Positions 39,082 through 49,511 of a stretch of DNA of 64,000 nt are shown one piece after another. The position numbers and the translations under genes were made by a program. Positions within the stretch are counted from its first letter, which is position 1; each line of letters begins with the position of its first letter. Source of the stretch: Wenzhouxiangella sp. XN79A. Lineage in GTDB: Bacteria > Pseudomonadota > Gammaproteobacteria > Xanthomonadales > Wenzhouxiangellaceae. The notes under the pieces were generated by a model. The model was not told where the DNA came from and did not search any database. It saw nothing but the letters and a program-made list of their open reading frames with translations. The stretch covers positions 139,588-203,587 of the forward strand of contig NZ_JAAWWS010000156.1 in NCBI RefSeq assembly GCF_012272825.1, read 5' to 3'.

Positions 39082-39566
39082 AGGGTCATCCTCGTTTGGG
39101 GGGAATGGGCCAGGCCCGCGTGGATCAGTCGCGCCTGCCGCAGGCGGGCTTCGGCCAGGAAGTCCAGCAGCAGGCGGTTGTCGGGATCGCGCCCGAGGGC
39201 GGCTTCCAGCTCGTCGATCGCGACCTGGTTGTCGGCCCAGGCCTCGGTCCACGGCCGCTCGTCGAGCCAGTCGGCGGTGACGACCGGGGCCGCGCGGCGC
39301 ATCGCTTCGACCTCCGCCTGGACCAGCTGCAGGGCACGCTCCGACCCGGTCGAAGAACGCTCGCGGTCCGGCTGCAGCGCAACGATCGCGAGCGCCAGCA
39401 CCACGGCCGCCGCCGCGGCCCACGGCCAGCCGGCACGCCGTACCGGGCGGATCCGCTCGGCGATGCCGGTCCAGACCCGTTGGCGGGGTTCCGCGCTGCG
39501 GGTCAGCGCCGCGATGCGCGCATCCAGTGCCGCGTCGGCGTCGTGCTTCGAATCGGGCGAGGTCAT
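39078..39566 (-). CDS. Probable membrane anti-sigma factor
   Basis: 162 residues: a cytoplasmic N-terminus (about 1-43), one helix (GWPWAAAAAVVLALAIVAL, 46-64) and a periplasmic C-terminal part with an alpha-helical ending. There is no zinc-finger cysteine signature, so identity as an anti-sigma factor rests on topology and on its place directly after the ECF gene, with four-base overlaps on both sides. Confidence 0.68.
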   Translation of the reverse strand: MTSPDSKHDADAALDARIAALTRSAEPRQRVWTGIAERIRPVRRAGWPWAAAAAVVLALAIVALQPDRERSSTGSERALQLVQAEVEAMRRAAPVVTADWLDERPWTEAWADNQVAIDELEAALGRDPDNRLLLDFLAEARLRQARLIHAGLAHSPQTRMTL

Positions 39567-40090
39567 GTGAGCTTCTCCTTGAGAATCGTACGGGCCCGGT
39601 GCAGCTGGGCCTTCGAGGTGCCGACCTCGACGGCCATACGCTCGGCGATCTCGGCATGCCCCAGGTCGCAGAGATGGAACAGCACGAAGACCTGGCGGGC
39701 GCGGTCCGGAAGCGTCGCGATCGCCCGCTCCAGGTCGAGGTCGGCGCCCGGCCACGGCGGTTCCGGTGCGGCCGCATCCGGCGCCTCCGAAGCCACCCGG
39801 AAGCCGGCGCGGCGCCGATCGGACAGCGCGACGTTGATCGCCAGACGCTGGATCCAGGCCGGGAACGCGGCCGGATCCTTCAGCTGGTCGAGCCGACCCC
39901 AGGCCTGGACGAACGCGTCCTGCAGCCAGTCTTCGGCACGGCCGCGGTCGCCGCCGGCCAGCCGCCACAGCGCCGGAAACAGGCCGGTTGCATGCGCCCG
40001 GTACAGCCGCTCGAACGCGTCGCGATCGCCGCGTGCCGCAGCGGTCACGTCGGCTCGGGAACTCCGGGCAGGGGCGATCGGCACATCCAT
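39563..40090 (-). CDS. ECF-family RNA polymerase sigma factor
   Basis: 175 residues. Region 2 (ERLYRAHATGLFPALWRLAG ... AEDWLQDAFVQAW) and region 4 (ATLPDRARQVFVLFHLCDLGHAEIAERM ... TSKAQLHRARTILKEKL) are both clear. There is no region 1 or 3, as expected of ECF factors. It begins a three-gene operon with the anti-sigma and DUF4097 genes and probably activates its own promoter. The trigger is unknown. Confidence 0.92.
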   Translation of the reverse strand: MDVPIAPARSSRADVTAAARGDRDAFERLYRAHATGLFPALWRLAGGDRGRAEDWLQDAFVQAWGRLDQLKDPAAFPAWIQRLAINVALSDRRRAGFRVASEAPDAAAPEPPWPGADLDLERAIATLPDRARQVFVLFHLCDLGHAEIAERMAVEVGTSKAQLHRARTILKEKLT

Positions 40091-40098
40091 ACCCTCAA

Positions 40099-40125
40099 GG
40101 ATGCGCCAACGCGGCGAAAGGTTGG
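40099..40125 (-). promoter_or_regulatory. Possible autoregulated ECF promoter
   Basis: Minus strand CCAACC (40125-40120) and GCATCC (40104-40099), 15 bp apart, before the sigma gene start at 40090. Many ECF promoters have an AAC-containing -35 element, so this fits self-activation. Evidence is one site only. Confidence 0.35.
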
Positions 40126-40135
40126 AATGCCGAAC

Positions 40136-41074
<939 letters not shown>

Positions 41075-41090
41075 TCAGGGACTAGGGAAA

Positions 41091-41187
41091 AGGGGAAAGG
41101 GACGAGTGGCAGGGGGCTGGAGGGGCGGTACGGGTCGGTCGGTGCAGAACGGCGCCGCCGTCCACTCGCCCCTCGTCCCTTTCCCCT
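41091..41187. repeat. 16-bp perfect inverted repeat between hemF and topA
   Basis: AGGGGAAAGGGACGAG at 41091-41106 is matched by its exact reverse complement at 41172-41187. A 65-base loop separates the arms. It could be a transcription-termination hairpin after topA or a repeat-derived element. Confidence 0.7.
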
Positions 41188-41198
41188 CGTCCCTGCAT

Positions 41199-43628
41199 TC
41201 AAGCCTTCTTCTTCGCCGTTTTCTTCTTTTTCGAAGCCTTTTTCTTCGACGCCTTCTTCTTCGACGTCTTCTTCGACGTCTTCTTCGACGTCTTCTTCTT
41301 CGACGTCTTCTTCGAGGCCGATTTCTTGCCGGCCTTCTTCTTGCCGAAGCGGCCGCGCTTGCCCTTCGGCGGGGCTTCGGCCAGCATCTTCTGGCATTCC
41401 TCGAGGGTCAGATCGGCCGCCTCGACATCCTTCGGCACGCTGGCGTTGCGCTTGCCGTCGGTGACGAAGGGCCCGTAGCGGCCCTTGAGGATCTCGATGC
41501 CCTCGGCCTCGAAGGTCTTGATGTTGCGTTCCTTGAGCATCTGCTTGTGCTCGGCCACCAGCTCGAGCGCCTGCTCCAGCGTGACGTCGAGCGGGTCGAC
41601 GTCCTTGAGCGAGACGAAGTTGCGCTGGCCGTACCGGATGTACGGACCGAACCGACCGATGTTGGCCTGGACCGGCTCGCCTTCGGGGGTTTCGCCGAGC
41701 TTGCGCGGCAGTTTGAACAGCTCCAGCGCCTCGTCCAGCGTGATGGTTTCCATCTTCTGGCCCGGCCGCAGGCCGGCGAACTGCGGCTTCTCTTCGTCCT
41801 CGGCCTGGCCGATCTGGGCGAACGGTCCGTAGCGGCCCAGCCGGACGATCACCGGCTTGCCGGTCTTCGGATCGGTGCCGAGCTCGCGGGCCTGCTGCGC
41901 TTCCTGCCGGCTGACCGACTCTTCCTTTTCGTGCACGCGATCGATGAACGGCTGCCAGAACTCCTTGAGCAGCGGCACCCAGTCGTGCTCACCGCGCGAG
42001 ATCGCATCGAGTTCGTCTTCCAGCCGGGCGGTGAAGTCGTAGTCGACGTACTGCTCGAAATGCTGGGTCAGGAACTTCCCGACCACCCGGCCGGTGGCGG
42101 TCGGGGTAAAGCGGCGGTTCTCGAGCTCGACGTACTCACGGTCCTTCAGCGTCTGGATGATCGAGGCATAGGTCGACGGGCGACCGATTCCGTGATCTTC
42201 CAGCGCCTTGACCAGGCTGGCCTCGGAAAAGCGCGGCGGCGGCTCGGTGAAGTGCTGCTCGGGCCGGATGGCCTGCAGCGGCACCCTGTCGCCTTCTTCC
42301 AGCGGCGGCAGCCGGTTGTCCTTTTCCGATTGGGCGTCGGCGTAGACCTTCAGGAAGCCGGGGCTGACCAGCGTCGAGCCGTTGGCCCGGAAGGTCGCCG
42401 CGCCGACGTCGAACTCGGCGGCCACCGTATCGTAGAGCGCCGGCACCATCTGGCTGGCGACGGCCCGGTTCCAGATCAGCTGGTACAGGCGGTACTGATC
42501 TTCGCTGAGATAGTTCTTGAGCTTGATCGGCGTCAGCGACGCCGAGGTCGGGCGGATGGCCTCGTGGGCCTCCTGCGCGTTCTTGCTCTTCGACTGGTAG
42601 AAATTCGGTTTGTCCGGCAGCGTCTCGGCCCCGTATTCCCGCTCGATCACCTGGCGGATCTCGTTGATCGCATCGCCGGCCAGCGCGACCGAGTCGGTTC
42701 GCATGTAGGTAATCAGGCCCTGCTGACCCTGGCCGATGTCGATGCCCTCGTAGAGCTGCTGGGCAATCCGCATCGTGCGCTGGGTGGTGTAGCGCAGCCG
42801 ACGCGCGGCTTCCTGCTGCAGCGTCGAGGTGATGAACGGCGGCTGGGCCCGGCGGCGGCGCTGACGCTTGTTGATGCGCGCGACCTCGAAGGCGCCGGCG
42901 GCGGCTTCCTCGATCTGCTTCCGGACGGCCTCGGCGCGGGTCGCGTCGGTGATGTCGAACTGCTGGAGCTTCTCGCCGTCGAGCTGGACCAGGTTGGCCT
43001 GGAACGCGGACGCCTCGTCGGCGCCGAGGTCTGCCTCGATCGTCCAGTATTCCTGCGGATCGAACTTTTCGATCTCTTCCTCGCGCTCGACGATCATGCG
43101 CAGCGCCGGCGACTGCACCCGGCCGGCCGAAAGACCGCGTCGCACCTTCTTCCAGAGCAGGGGCGAGAGGTTGAAACCGACCAGGTAGTCCAGCGCCCGA
43201 CGGGCCTGCTGGGCATCGACCAGCGAGCCGGCCAGGCCGCGCGGATTGTCCATCGCGTGCTCGATGGCTTTCTTGGTGATCTCGCTGAACACCACGCGCT
43301 GGACCGGCGTGTCGCTGTTGACGCCCTTGTCCTTGAGAATCTCGGCGATGTGCCAGGAAATCGCCTCCCCTTCGCGGTCGAGGTCGGTGGCGAGGTAGAT
43401 GGCTTCGGCCTTCTTCGCGGCCTTGACGATCCGGTCGACGTGCTTCTTGTTGCGGTCGATGATCTCGTACTTCATCGAGAAATCGTGCTCGGGGTCGACC
43501 GCGCCCTCGCGCGGGACCAGATCGCGGACATGACCGTAGGAGGCCAGGACTTCGTAGTCCTTGCCGAGGTACTTGTTGATGGTCGTGGCCTTGGCCGGCG
43601 ACTCCACGATGAGCAGGTTCTTCGCCAT
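41199..43628 (-). CDS. topA: DNA topoisomerase I
   Basis: Type IA topoisomerase, relaxes negative supercoils. 809 residues: Toprim LIVESPAKATTINKYLG, the catalytic tyrosine in GLITYMRTDSVAL, then C-terminal RYGPFAQIGQ, RFGPYIRYGQ and RYGPFVTDGK repeats in place of zinc fingers, and a lysine-rich tail of about 45 residues (repeated KKTSKK and KKASKK units). The tail and repeats resemble the xanthomonad/actinobacterial form rather than the E. coli form. The tail is encoded by near-identical 12-base units (about 41215-41335). Confidence 0.97.
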   Translation of the reverse strand: MAKNLLIVESPAKATTINKYLGKDYEVLASYGHVRDLVPREGAVDPEHDFSMKYEIIDRNKKHVDRIVKAAKKAEAIYLATDLDREGEAISWHIAEILKDKGVNSDTPVQRVVFSEITKKAIEHAMDNPRGLAGSLVDAQQARRALDYLVGFNLSPLLWKKVRRGLSAGRVQSPALRMIVEREEEIEKFDPQEYWTIEADLGADEASAFQANLVQLDGEKLQQFDITDATRAEAVRKQIEEAAAGAFEVARINKRQRRRRAQPPFITSTLQQEAARRLRYTTQRTMRIAQQLYEGIDIGQGQQGLITYMRTDSVALAGDAINEIRQVIEREYGAETLPDKPNFYQSKSKNAQEAHEAIRPTSASLTPIKLKNYLSEDQYRLYQLIWNRAVASQMVPALYDTVAAEFDVGAATFRANGSTLVSPGFLKVYADAQSEKDNRLPPLEEGDRVPLQAIRPEQHFTEPPPRFSEASLVKALEDHGIGRPSTYASIIQTLKDREYVELENRRFTPTATGRVVGKFLTQHFEQYVDYDFTARLEDELDAISRGEHDWVPLLKEFWQPFIDRVHEKEESVSRQEAQQARELGTDPKTGKPVIVRLGRYGPFAQIGQAEDEEKPQFAGLRPGQKMETITLDEALELFKLPRKLGETPEGEPVQANIGRFGPYIRYGQRNFVSLKDVDPLDVTLEQALELVAEHKQMLKERNIKTFEAEGIEILKGRYGPFVTDGKRNASVPKDVEAADLTLEECQKMLAEAPPKGKRGRFGKKKAGKKSASKKTSKKKTSKKTSKKTSKKKASKKKASKKKKTAKKKA

Positions 43629-43701
43629 AGGATTGGGTACGAGCCGGGGCCGCGACTCCGGAAACGATCCGGCCGTCGCAGCGTTGCAGGGCAGAGCGCG
43701 G

Positions 43702-44178
43702 TCAGTGTCGGTACTGGCCGTCCTCCTCGAACATCATGTCTTCCATCCACGCGTAGTTCGCTTCCTGGCCGGGCTGATTGAACAGCACCATCAGAACCAC
43801 CCATTTCAGGTCTTCCAGGCCGATGCCGTCGGCGTCCAGCGCCATCAGCCGATCCAGCACCAGTTCACGGCGCGTGGCATCGAGCACGCCGGCATGCTCC
43901 AGGTCGATCAGGAAGCCGCGCGCGTCGACGTCGATGCGGCGGGTCTCCTCCGGCGAGAACAGCCGGATCGAACCGGCCGGCTGAAGCTGCACGTCCTCGA
44001 GCTGGCGCTGCTCGGCCAGACCGTCGAGCCAACGGAAGGCCCGGTCGATCTCGCCGGTCGAAAAACCGGCCTGTTCCAGCGATTCGCTGAGCGAGTCGCG
44101 GTCGGGTTCGCTCTCGGGCTCGTCGTAGATGTAGTTCTCGAACAGATACATCAGCAGGTCGAGCACGTTTTCCTTCAT
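43702..44178 (-). CDS. smg: Smg (DUF494) protein
   Basis: 158 residues, almost entirely helical, with MKENVLDLLMYLFENYI and the FNQPGQEANYAWMEDMMFE C-terminus of the Smg/DUF494 family. The gene typically lies beside dprA and topA, as here. The start overlaps dprA's stop by four bases. Function is not established. Confidence 0.92.
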   Translation of the reverse strand: MKENVLDLLMYLFENYIYDEPESEPDRDSLSESLEQAGFSTGEIDRAFRWLDGLAEQRQLEDVQLQPAGSIRLFSPEETRRIDVDARGFLIDLEHAGVLDATRRELVLDRLMALDADGIGLEDLKWVVLMVLFNQPGQEANYAWMEDMMFEEDGQYRH

Positions 44179-45332
44179 GAGTTCCTTTCCGTATCGGTTG
44201 CGGTGCGGCTGTACCGCCCGCCCCCATGCGCTTGAACCCGGCCGTCGAGCTCGAGCGTCATCAGGATGGACGATACCGCCGAAGTCGTCAATTCGCTGCG
44301 CTGGATGATGGTGTCCACCGCGGTCGGGTCATGGCCCATCGCGTCCAGCACGGCCCGGACGTCCGGCGCATCGCCGTCAGCGGCCGGACGAGCATCGACC
44401 CGATCGTCCCCTGCCGCATCCTCGAGCAGCTCGCGCAGCGAGCCGGCCAGCTCCCCGGCCAGCGGCGCCAGCGCTTCGAGCACTTCGTCCGGTTCCTCGA
44501 CCAGCCGCGCACCGTCCCGGATCAGGCGGTGACAGCCGCGCGCCACCGGGTTGTGGATCGAGCCGGGAATCGCGAACACCTCGCGCCCCTGCTCACCGGC
44601 CAGGCGGGCGGTGATCAGCGAACCGGAGCGCAGCCCGGCCTCGACCACGACGCAGCCCAGCGCCATACCGCTGATGATGCGATTGCGAGCCGGGAAATGA
44701 CCGGGCCGGGGACCGACGCCGGGAGCGAATGGGGTAACCACGCAGCCATTATCCACGATTTCGTGAGCAAGGTCCCGGTGACGTGCCGGATAGACGCGGT
44801 CCGGGCCCGTGCCGGCCACTGCGATGGTCCGGCCGCCGGTCTTGATCGCGGCGCGGTGGGCCGCCGCGTCGATGCCGGCGGCCAGTCCGCTGGTCACGAC
44901 CAGGCCGGCCGAGGCCAGGCGCCCGGCAAAGCGCGCCGCGATGTCGAGCCCGCCGGCGGTCGCGTTGCGACTGCCGACGATCGCGACCTGCGGAGCGACC
45001 AGGGTCTCGGGATCGCCATTGACGAACAGCGCCGCCGGGCCGTCGCCGGTGCGCTTCAGCAGCGGCGGGTAGAGCGGGTCGTCCCAGGCGACGAGGTGGT
45101 GGTTCGGCGCGTCCAGCCAGGCTTCGGACGCGGCCAGGCGCTGCTCGTCGGGATCGGACAGCGCGCGGACCAGCGAATCGGACAGGTCGAGATCGCGCAG
45201 GAACGAACGCGAACGACCCGGCAGCGTGGCCGGGTCGATGTCGCGTTCGATCAGCGCCTGCAGACCGGTGGCGCCCAGCCCGGGCGCCTGGTGCACGATC
45301 AGCCAGGCCCGTCGTCGTTCATCGGCCGTCAT
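44175..45332 (-). CDS. dprA: DNA processing protein DprA
   Basis: Loads RecA on incoming single-stranded DNA during natural transformation. 385 residues: N-terminal helical part, then the Rossmann-like core with VAIVGSRNATAGG, TSGLAAGIDAAAHRAAI, ARNRIISGMALGCVVVEA and GREVFAIPGSIHNPVARG, and a C-terminal winged-helix part. Four-base overlap with smg. The LysM protein gene lies 33 bases upstream on the same strand. Confidence 0.96.
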   Translation of the reverse strand: MTADERRRAWLIVHQAPGLGATGLQALIERDIDPATLPGRSRSFLRDLDLSDSLVRALSDPDEQRLAASEAWLDAPNHHLVAWDDPLYPPLLKRTGDGPAALFVNGDPETLVAPQVAIVGSRNATAGGLDIAARFAGRLASAGLVVTSGLAAGIDAAAHRAAIKTGGRTIAVAGTGPDRVYPARHRDLAHEIVDNGCVVTPFAPGVGPRPGHFPARNRIISGMALGCVVVEAGLRSGSLITARLAGEQGREVFAIPGSIHNPVARGCHRLIRDGARLVEEPDEVLEALAPLAGELAGSLRELLEDAAGDDRVDARPAADGDAPDVRAVLDAMGHDPTAVDTIIQRSELTTSAVSSILMTLELDGRVQAHGGGRYSRTATDTERNS

Positions 45333-45365
45333 CCGCCGGACAATGCGCCCCGCCCCCGCAGACGC

Positions 45366-46565
45366 TCAGAGCCGTCGATCGGGGTGGGCGATCCGGTCGC
45401 CGCTGCTCACCGCGCGCTTGCCGTCCATGACCAGCGCGTAGCTGACCTCCTCGAAGGCGCGGAACACCATCATCACGCCGACGTACTGCTCGGGCAGGTC
45501 GACCGAACGCTTCAGGTCGCCGGCCGGCGCCGGGCGGCCGCGCAGGCCGCGATTGAAGCCGTCTTCGACGCTCTGGCCCGGCCGGAACGCCGAGAAGGTG
45601 ACGCCCGGCTCGACGCCGTCGTTGCGGCCCAGGTCCAGCGTGACGATCTGGTAGTGACCGACCCCGTACTCGCCGCCGAAGGTGCCGATGACGCGGGCGC
45701 CGTCGGGAATGGCCTGCTCCGGCGGACGCGGGTAGAAGGTCAGGTCGTACAGGTACGGGTCCAGCGGCAGCAGGTAGTCGCCGGCGCGCACGTCGAGCTC
45801 GGCGTCGATGATCTCGACGGTGGCCGGATCGCCGTTCTTCGCCAGCCGCACCCGGGCGACTTCCCACAGGCCGTAGCCGACCACATCGCCGCGCTGACCG
45901 AAGCGGCTGAACGGGTTCCAGCCGCCGCGCGCACCCACTTCGACCGGTCGCTGGTCGCTCGGAACGGCGCCGCGGTTGTTGCGCAGCTGGTTCTGCCGGA
46001 TCGCGCTGCCTTGGTCGGCATCGACCCGCTCGAACTGCGAGGTCAGGCGAGCCAGCATGTACTCGCTGTTGAGCGGTGCGTCCGGCAGGTTGCGCACGTA
46101 GCTGTAGTCCGGCGGGGCCGCGACGTAGCGCTCGTCCTGGTTGGCAACGACGTAGGGCAACGCGGCCAGCTCGTCCGGCCCGAGCACGCGCGGGCGGGTC
46201 AGATAGGGCTCGATCGCGCCGAGCGGAACCGTGGTGATCGGGCCGGTCACGGCCTCGCGTCGGATCTCGGGCCCGAGCCTGCGGGTGCCGTCGGCGTTGA
46301 TGACCAGTCGGGGCTGGCCGTCGACGTAGATCAGCGACAGCCGGTCGCCCGGATAGATCAGGTGTGGATTCTCGATCTGCGGATTGGCCTGCCAGATGGC
46401 CGGCCACTGCCACGGCCGGGTCAGGAACCGGCCGGCGATATCCCACAAGGTATCCCCCTCCTGCACGACGTATTCGCCCGGATGATCCTCCCGGATTTCG
46501 ACGTCCTGGGCCACCAGCGGCAGGGCCACCAGCAGCGCGATCATCGTGATACACAGCTTCTTCAT
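45366..46565 (-). CDS. LysM-domain exported protein
   Basis: 399 residues. Signal peptide MKKLCITMIALLVALPLVAQ, then one LysM domain (about 30-78: YVVQEGDTLWDIAGRFL ... IYPGDRLSLIY) for peptidoglycan binding, and a long C-terminal part without a recognised domain. LysM proteins of this size next to dprA are common in gammaproteobacteria. GGGAGGAATTC precedes ATG. It probably acts at the periplasmic wall. Confidence 0.9.
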   Translation of the reverse strand: MKKLCITMIALLVALPLVAQDVEIREDHPGEYVVQEGDTLWDIAGRFLTRPWQWPAIWQANPQIENPHLIYPGDRLSLIYVDGQPRLVINADGTRRLGPEIRREAVTGPITTVPLGAIEPYLTRPRVLGPDELAALPYVVANQDERYVAAPPDYSYVRNLPDAPLNSEYMLARLTSQFERVDADQGSAIRQNQLRNNRGAVPSDQRPVEVGARGGWNPFSRFGQRGDVVGYGLWEVARVRLAKNGDPATVEIIDAELDVRAGDYLLPLDPYLYDLTFYPRPPEQAIPDGARVIGTFGGEYGVGHYQIVTLDLGRNDGVEPGVTFSAFRPGQSVEDGFNRGLRGRPAPAGDLKRSVDLPEQYVGVMMVFRAFEEVSYALVMDGKRAVSSGDRIAHPDRRL

Positions 46566-46637
46566 TGAATTCCTCCCGGATACGCCGACACGCGATCAGC
46601 CCCGCATCATTGCGGTTCTTGGTCACCTTCCTGCGCT

Positions 46638-46643
46638 ATCATA
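46638..46643 (-). promoter_or_regulatory. Candidate -10 box for the LysM-dprA-smg operon
   Basis: Minus-strand TATGAT about 75 bases before the LysM start. The plus strand of the same bases reads TATCAT, usable towards def. No clear -35 hexamers. Confidence 0.35.
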
Positions 46644-46713
46644 CTCATAAGCGGGGGATTTTCCACCCTCCGATTCATTGTAATTCTGAGCCTTAAGTCA
46701 CATTGTTCATGTC

Positions 46714-47241
46714 ATGAGCCAGTTGACCATCCTCCAGTTTCCCGATCCGCGCCTGCGCACCGTGGCCCGCCCGCTCGACGCGGTCGACGACGAAATCCGC
46801 CAGCTGGCCGACGACATGCTCGAGACGATGTACGCCGCGCGCGGCATCGGACTGGCCGCGACCCAGGTGGATCATCACGTCCGGATGCTGGTCATGGACG
46901 TCAGCGACTCGCGCGACGAGCCGCAGGTGCTGATCAACCCCGAGATCGTCGATCGCAGCGGCAGCCAGATCTGCGAGGAAGGCTGCCTCTCGGTCCCCGG
47001 CGAGTATGCCGAAGTCGAGCGCGCCGAGGCGATCCGTGTGCGCGCGCTCGATCGCGACGGACAGCCCTACGAGCTGGAAGCCGACGGCCTGATGGCGGTC
47101 TGCATCCAGCACGAGATCGACCACCTCGACGGCAAGGTCTTCATCGATTACCTCAAGCCGATGAAGCGCCGGATGATCGAACGCCGCATGAAGAAACAGC
47201 TGCGCCAGGCGAAACGCGAACCGGCCTCGCAGGCGCTCTGA
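46714..47241 (+). CDS. def: Peptide deformylase
   Basis: Removes the formyl group from nascent N-terminal methionine. 175 residues with the three family motifs: [16 protein letters not shown] and QHEIDHLDG (metal-binding Cys and two His). No Shine-Dalgarno is seen before ATG 46714. First gene of a long operon-like run (def-fmt-rsmB-DUF4390-ntrY-ntrX-trkA-trkH). Confidence 0.97.
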   Translation: MSQLTILQFPDPRLRTVARPLDAVDDEIRQLADDMLETMYAARGIGLAATQVDHHVRMLVMDVSDSRDEPQVLINPEIVDRSGSQICEEGCLSVPGEYAEVERAEAIRVRALDRDGQPYELEADGLMAVCIQHEIDHLDGKVFIDYLKPMKRRMIERRMKKQLRQAKREPASQAL

Positions 47242-47248
47242 CCCGCGC

Positions 47249-48184
47249 ATGAGCCGCGCCCGACTGGTCTTTGCCGGCACCCCGGCGTTCGCCGTGCCGG
47301 CGCTGGACGTGGCCCTGGCCGACGCCGACGTGCTGGCGGTACTGACCCAGCCCGATCGGCCCGCCGGCCGCGGACGCAGTCTCCGGCCCGGCCCGGTCAA
47401 GCAGCACGCGCTGGCCGCCGGCGTCCCGGTCCTGCAGCCCGAACGACTGACCGGCGAGGCCGACCGCGCCGCGCTGCTCGAACTCGAGCCCGACCTGCTG
47501 GTCACCGCCGCCTACGGCCTGCTGCTGCCGCCGACCGTGCTCGACTGGCCGCGCGAGGGCTGCTGGAACCTGCACGCCTCGCTGCTGCCGCGCTGGCGCG
47601 GGGCCAGCCCGATCCAGCAGGCGATCCGCGCCGGCGATCACCGCAGCGGCATCTCGCTGATGCAGATGGACCCCGGCCTCGACACCGGCCCGGTCCGGCT
47701 GCACGCCGCCGTGGCGATCGAACCGGAGGACACCGCCGCCGACCTGCACGACCGGCTGGCCGTGCTGGCCGCCGAGGTGCTGCGCGAGGCGCTGGCCCGG
47801 CGCGCCGACGGCACACTGCCGGCGCCGATCGCCCAGGACGAGACGCGCGCCACCCACGCACCGCGCATCCGCAAGGACGACGCGCGCATCGACTGGACCG
47901 CCGATGCCGCCTCGATCGCTCGCCACATCCACGCCTACAACCCCTGGCCGGTCGCCTTCACCGAGCTGGTCGACCAGCCGGTCCGGATCTTCCGCGCCCG
48001 GCCGATCGAGCTCGACGTCGGCGACACAGCGCCCGGCCAGCTGCTCACCGGCCGCGGCGTCCCGGACGAGCTGCGCGTGGCCTGCGGCCGCGGCGCGCTG
48101 TCGATTCTCGAACTGCAGGCCCCCGGCAAACGCCGCATGACGGCCAGCGACTGGCTCAACGCCCGCCCCGAGTGGCGCGGCTGA
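47249..48184 (+). CDS. fmt: Methionyl-tRNA formyltransferase
   Basis: Formylates initiator Met-tRNA. 311 residues: VFAGTPAFAVPAL, the catalytic NLHASLLPRWRGASPI loop and the SLMQMDPGLDTGPV segment, then the C-terminal OB-like domain. Seven bases after def, the usual pairing. Confidence 0.97.
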   Translation: MSRARLVFAGTPAFAVPALDVALADADVLAVLTQPDRPAGRGRSLRPGPVKQHALAAGVPVLQPERLTGEADRAALLELEPDLLVTAAYGLLLPPTVLDWPREGCWNLHASLLPRWRGASPIQQAIRAGDHRSGISLMQMDPGLDTGPVRLHAAVAIEPEDTAADLHDRLAVLAAEVLREALARRADGTLPAPIAQDETRATHAPRIRKDDARIDWTADAASIARHIHAYNPWPVAFTELVDQPVRIFRARPIELDVGDTAPGQLLTGRGVPDELRVACGRGALSILELQAPGKRRMTASDWLNARPEWRG

Positions 48185-48194
48185 GGGCGGCGCG

Positions 48195-49511
48195 ATGGCG
48201 GCGACCGGTGCGCGACCCCGACTGGCCGCGGCGCATGCGCTGACCGAGGTGCTCGACCGCGGCCGCGCGCTGACCGACGCGCTGGACGGCCTCGGCGACC
48301 GGCTCGACGCCTCCCGCGACCGCGCCCAGGTCCGCCGACTGTGCAACCGGGTGCTGCGCAACTGGCCGGCGCTGGATGCGCGCGTGCGGGCGCGGCTGCG
48401 CAAGCCGCTGGCCCGCCGCAATCGCTGGATCCACTTCCTGCTGGCGATCGCCGTGGACGAACTCGACGACGCACGCGAACCGGCGCCGGCGGTGGTCCAC
48501 GCCGCGGTCGAAGCGGTGCGCGCGGGCGGCGCCGCGCCGATGGCCGGCCTGGTCAATGCCGTGCTGCGCACCGAGCTGCGCGCGCCGCCCGGCCCGGAGC
48601 CGGGCGACGACGACGTGCTGCGCTACGGGATGCCCGGCTGGCTGGCGCGACGGATCCGGACCGACTGGCCGGACGACGCCGATGCGATCCTGGCGGCCGG
48701 CAATCGACCGCCGCCGACCTGGCTGCGGGTCAACCGGCGGCGAACCACCGTCGAGGCCGCACGCGCGGCGCTGGAAGCGGCCGGCCTGCCCTGCACCGTC
48801 GATGCCCGGCTGCCCGACGCGATCCGACTCGAGCGGCCCGCGGCGATCGGCCAGCTGCCCGGGTTTCGCGAAGGTCACCTGTCGGTCCAGGACGCCGGCG
48901 CCCAGGTCGCCGTCGACCTGCTCGACCTGGCCGCCGGCCAGCGCGTGCTGGATGCCTGCGCCGCGCCGGGCGGCAAGGCCGCCCACATCCTCGAGCGCGC
49001 CGATGTCGAGCTGCTCGCGATCGACCGCGACGCGGCCCGCACCCGGCGCATCGAGACCGGCTGGGCCCGGCTGGGCCTGAGCGGCCGGGCTGCCGTGGCC
49101 GACGCCGCACGACCCGACCCGTGGTGGGACGGTCGGCCGTTCGACCGCATCCTGGTCGATGCGCCGTGCTCGGCCACCGGCGTGCTGCGCCGCCACCCCG
49201 ACGTCCGCTGGCTGCGGCGCGAGGCCGACATCGAGGCCAACGCGGCGATCCAGGACGCGATCCTCGAGGCGCTGTGGTCGCTGCTGAGGCCGGGCGGTTT
49301 GCTTGTCTACGCCACCTGTTCGATACTGCACGCGGAGAACCGAGACCGGGGCCGCAAGTTCCTTGAACGTCAATCCGATGCCGAGCCCGTCGCCTTCGAA
49401 CTGCCCGAGACTCGGGCCGTCGACCCGGGTCGCCAGATCCTGCCGGGCAGCCTGGATCGTGATGGCTTCTATTACCTTGTTCTGCGCCGGCTGCCGGCCG
49501 ACGGGGCCTGA
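48195..49511 (+). CDS. rsmB: 16S rRNA (cytosine-967) methyltransferase RsmB
   Basis: 438 residues. N-terminal NusB-like domain, then SAM-dependent methyltransferase: DACAAPGGKAAHILE, VDAPCSATGVLRRHPDVRW (catalytic-type cysteine region) and the ATCSI motif with the second cysteine. GAGGGCGG precedes ATG. The 3' end overlaps the next gene by 50 bases. Confidence 0.96.
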   Translation: MAATGARPRLAAAHALTEVLDRGRALTDALDGLGDRLDASRDRAQVRRLCNRVLRNWPALDARVRARLRKPLARRNRWIHFLLAIAVDELDDAREPAPAVVHAAVEAVRAGGAAPMAGLVNAVLRTELRAPPGPEPGDDDVLRYGMPGWLARRIRTDWPDDADAILAAGNRPPPTWLRVNRRRTTVEAARAALEAAGLPCTVDARLPDAIRLERPAAIGQLPGFREGHLSVQDAGAQVAVDLLDLAAGQRVLDACAAPGGKAAHILERADVELLAIDRDAARTRRIETGWARLGLSGRAAVADAARPDPWWDGRPFDRILVDAPCSATGVLRRHPDVRWLRREADIEANAAIQDAILEALWSLLRPGGLLVYATCSILHAENRDRGRKFLERQSDAEPVAFELPETRAVDPGRQILPGSLDRDGFYYLVLRRLPADGA

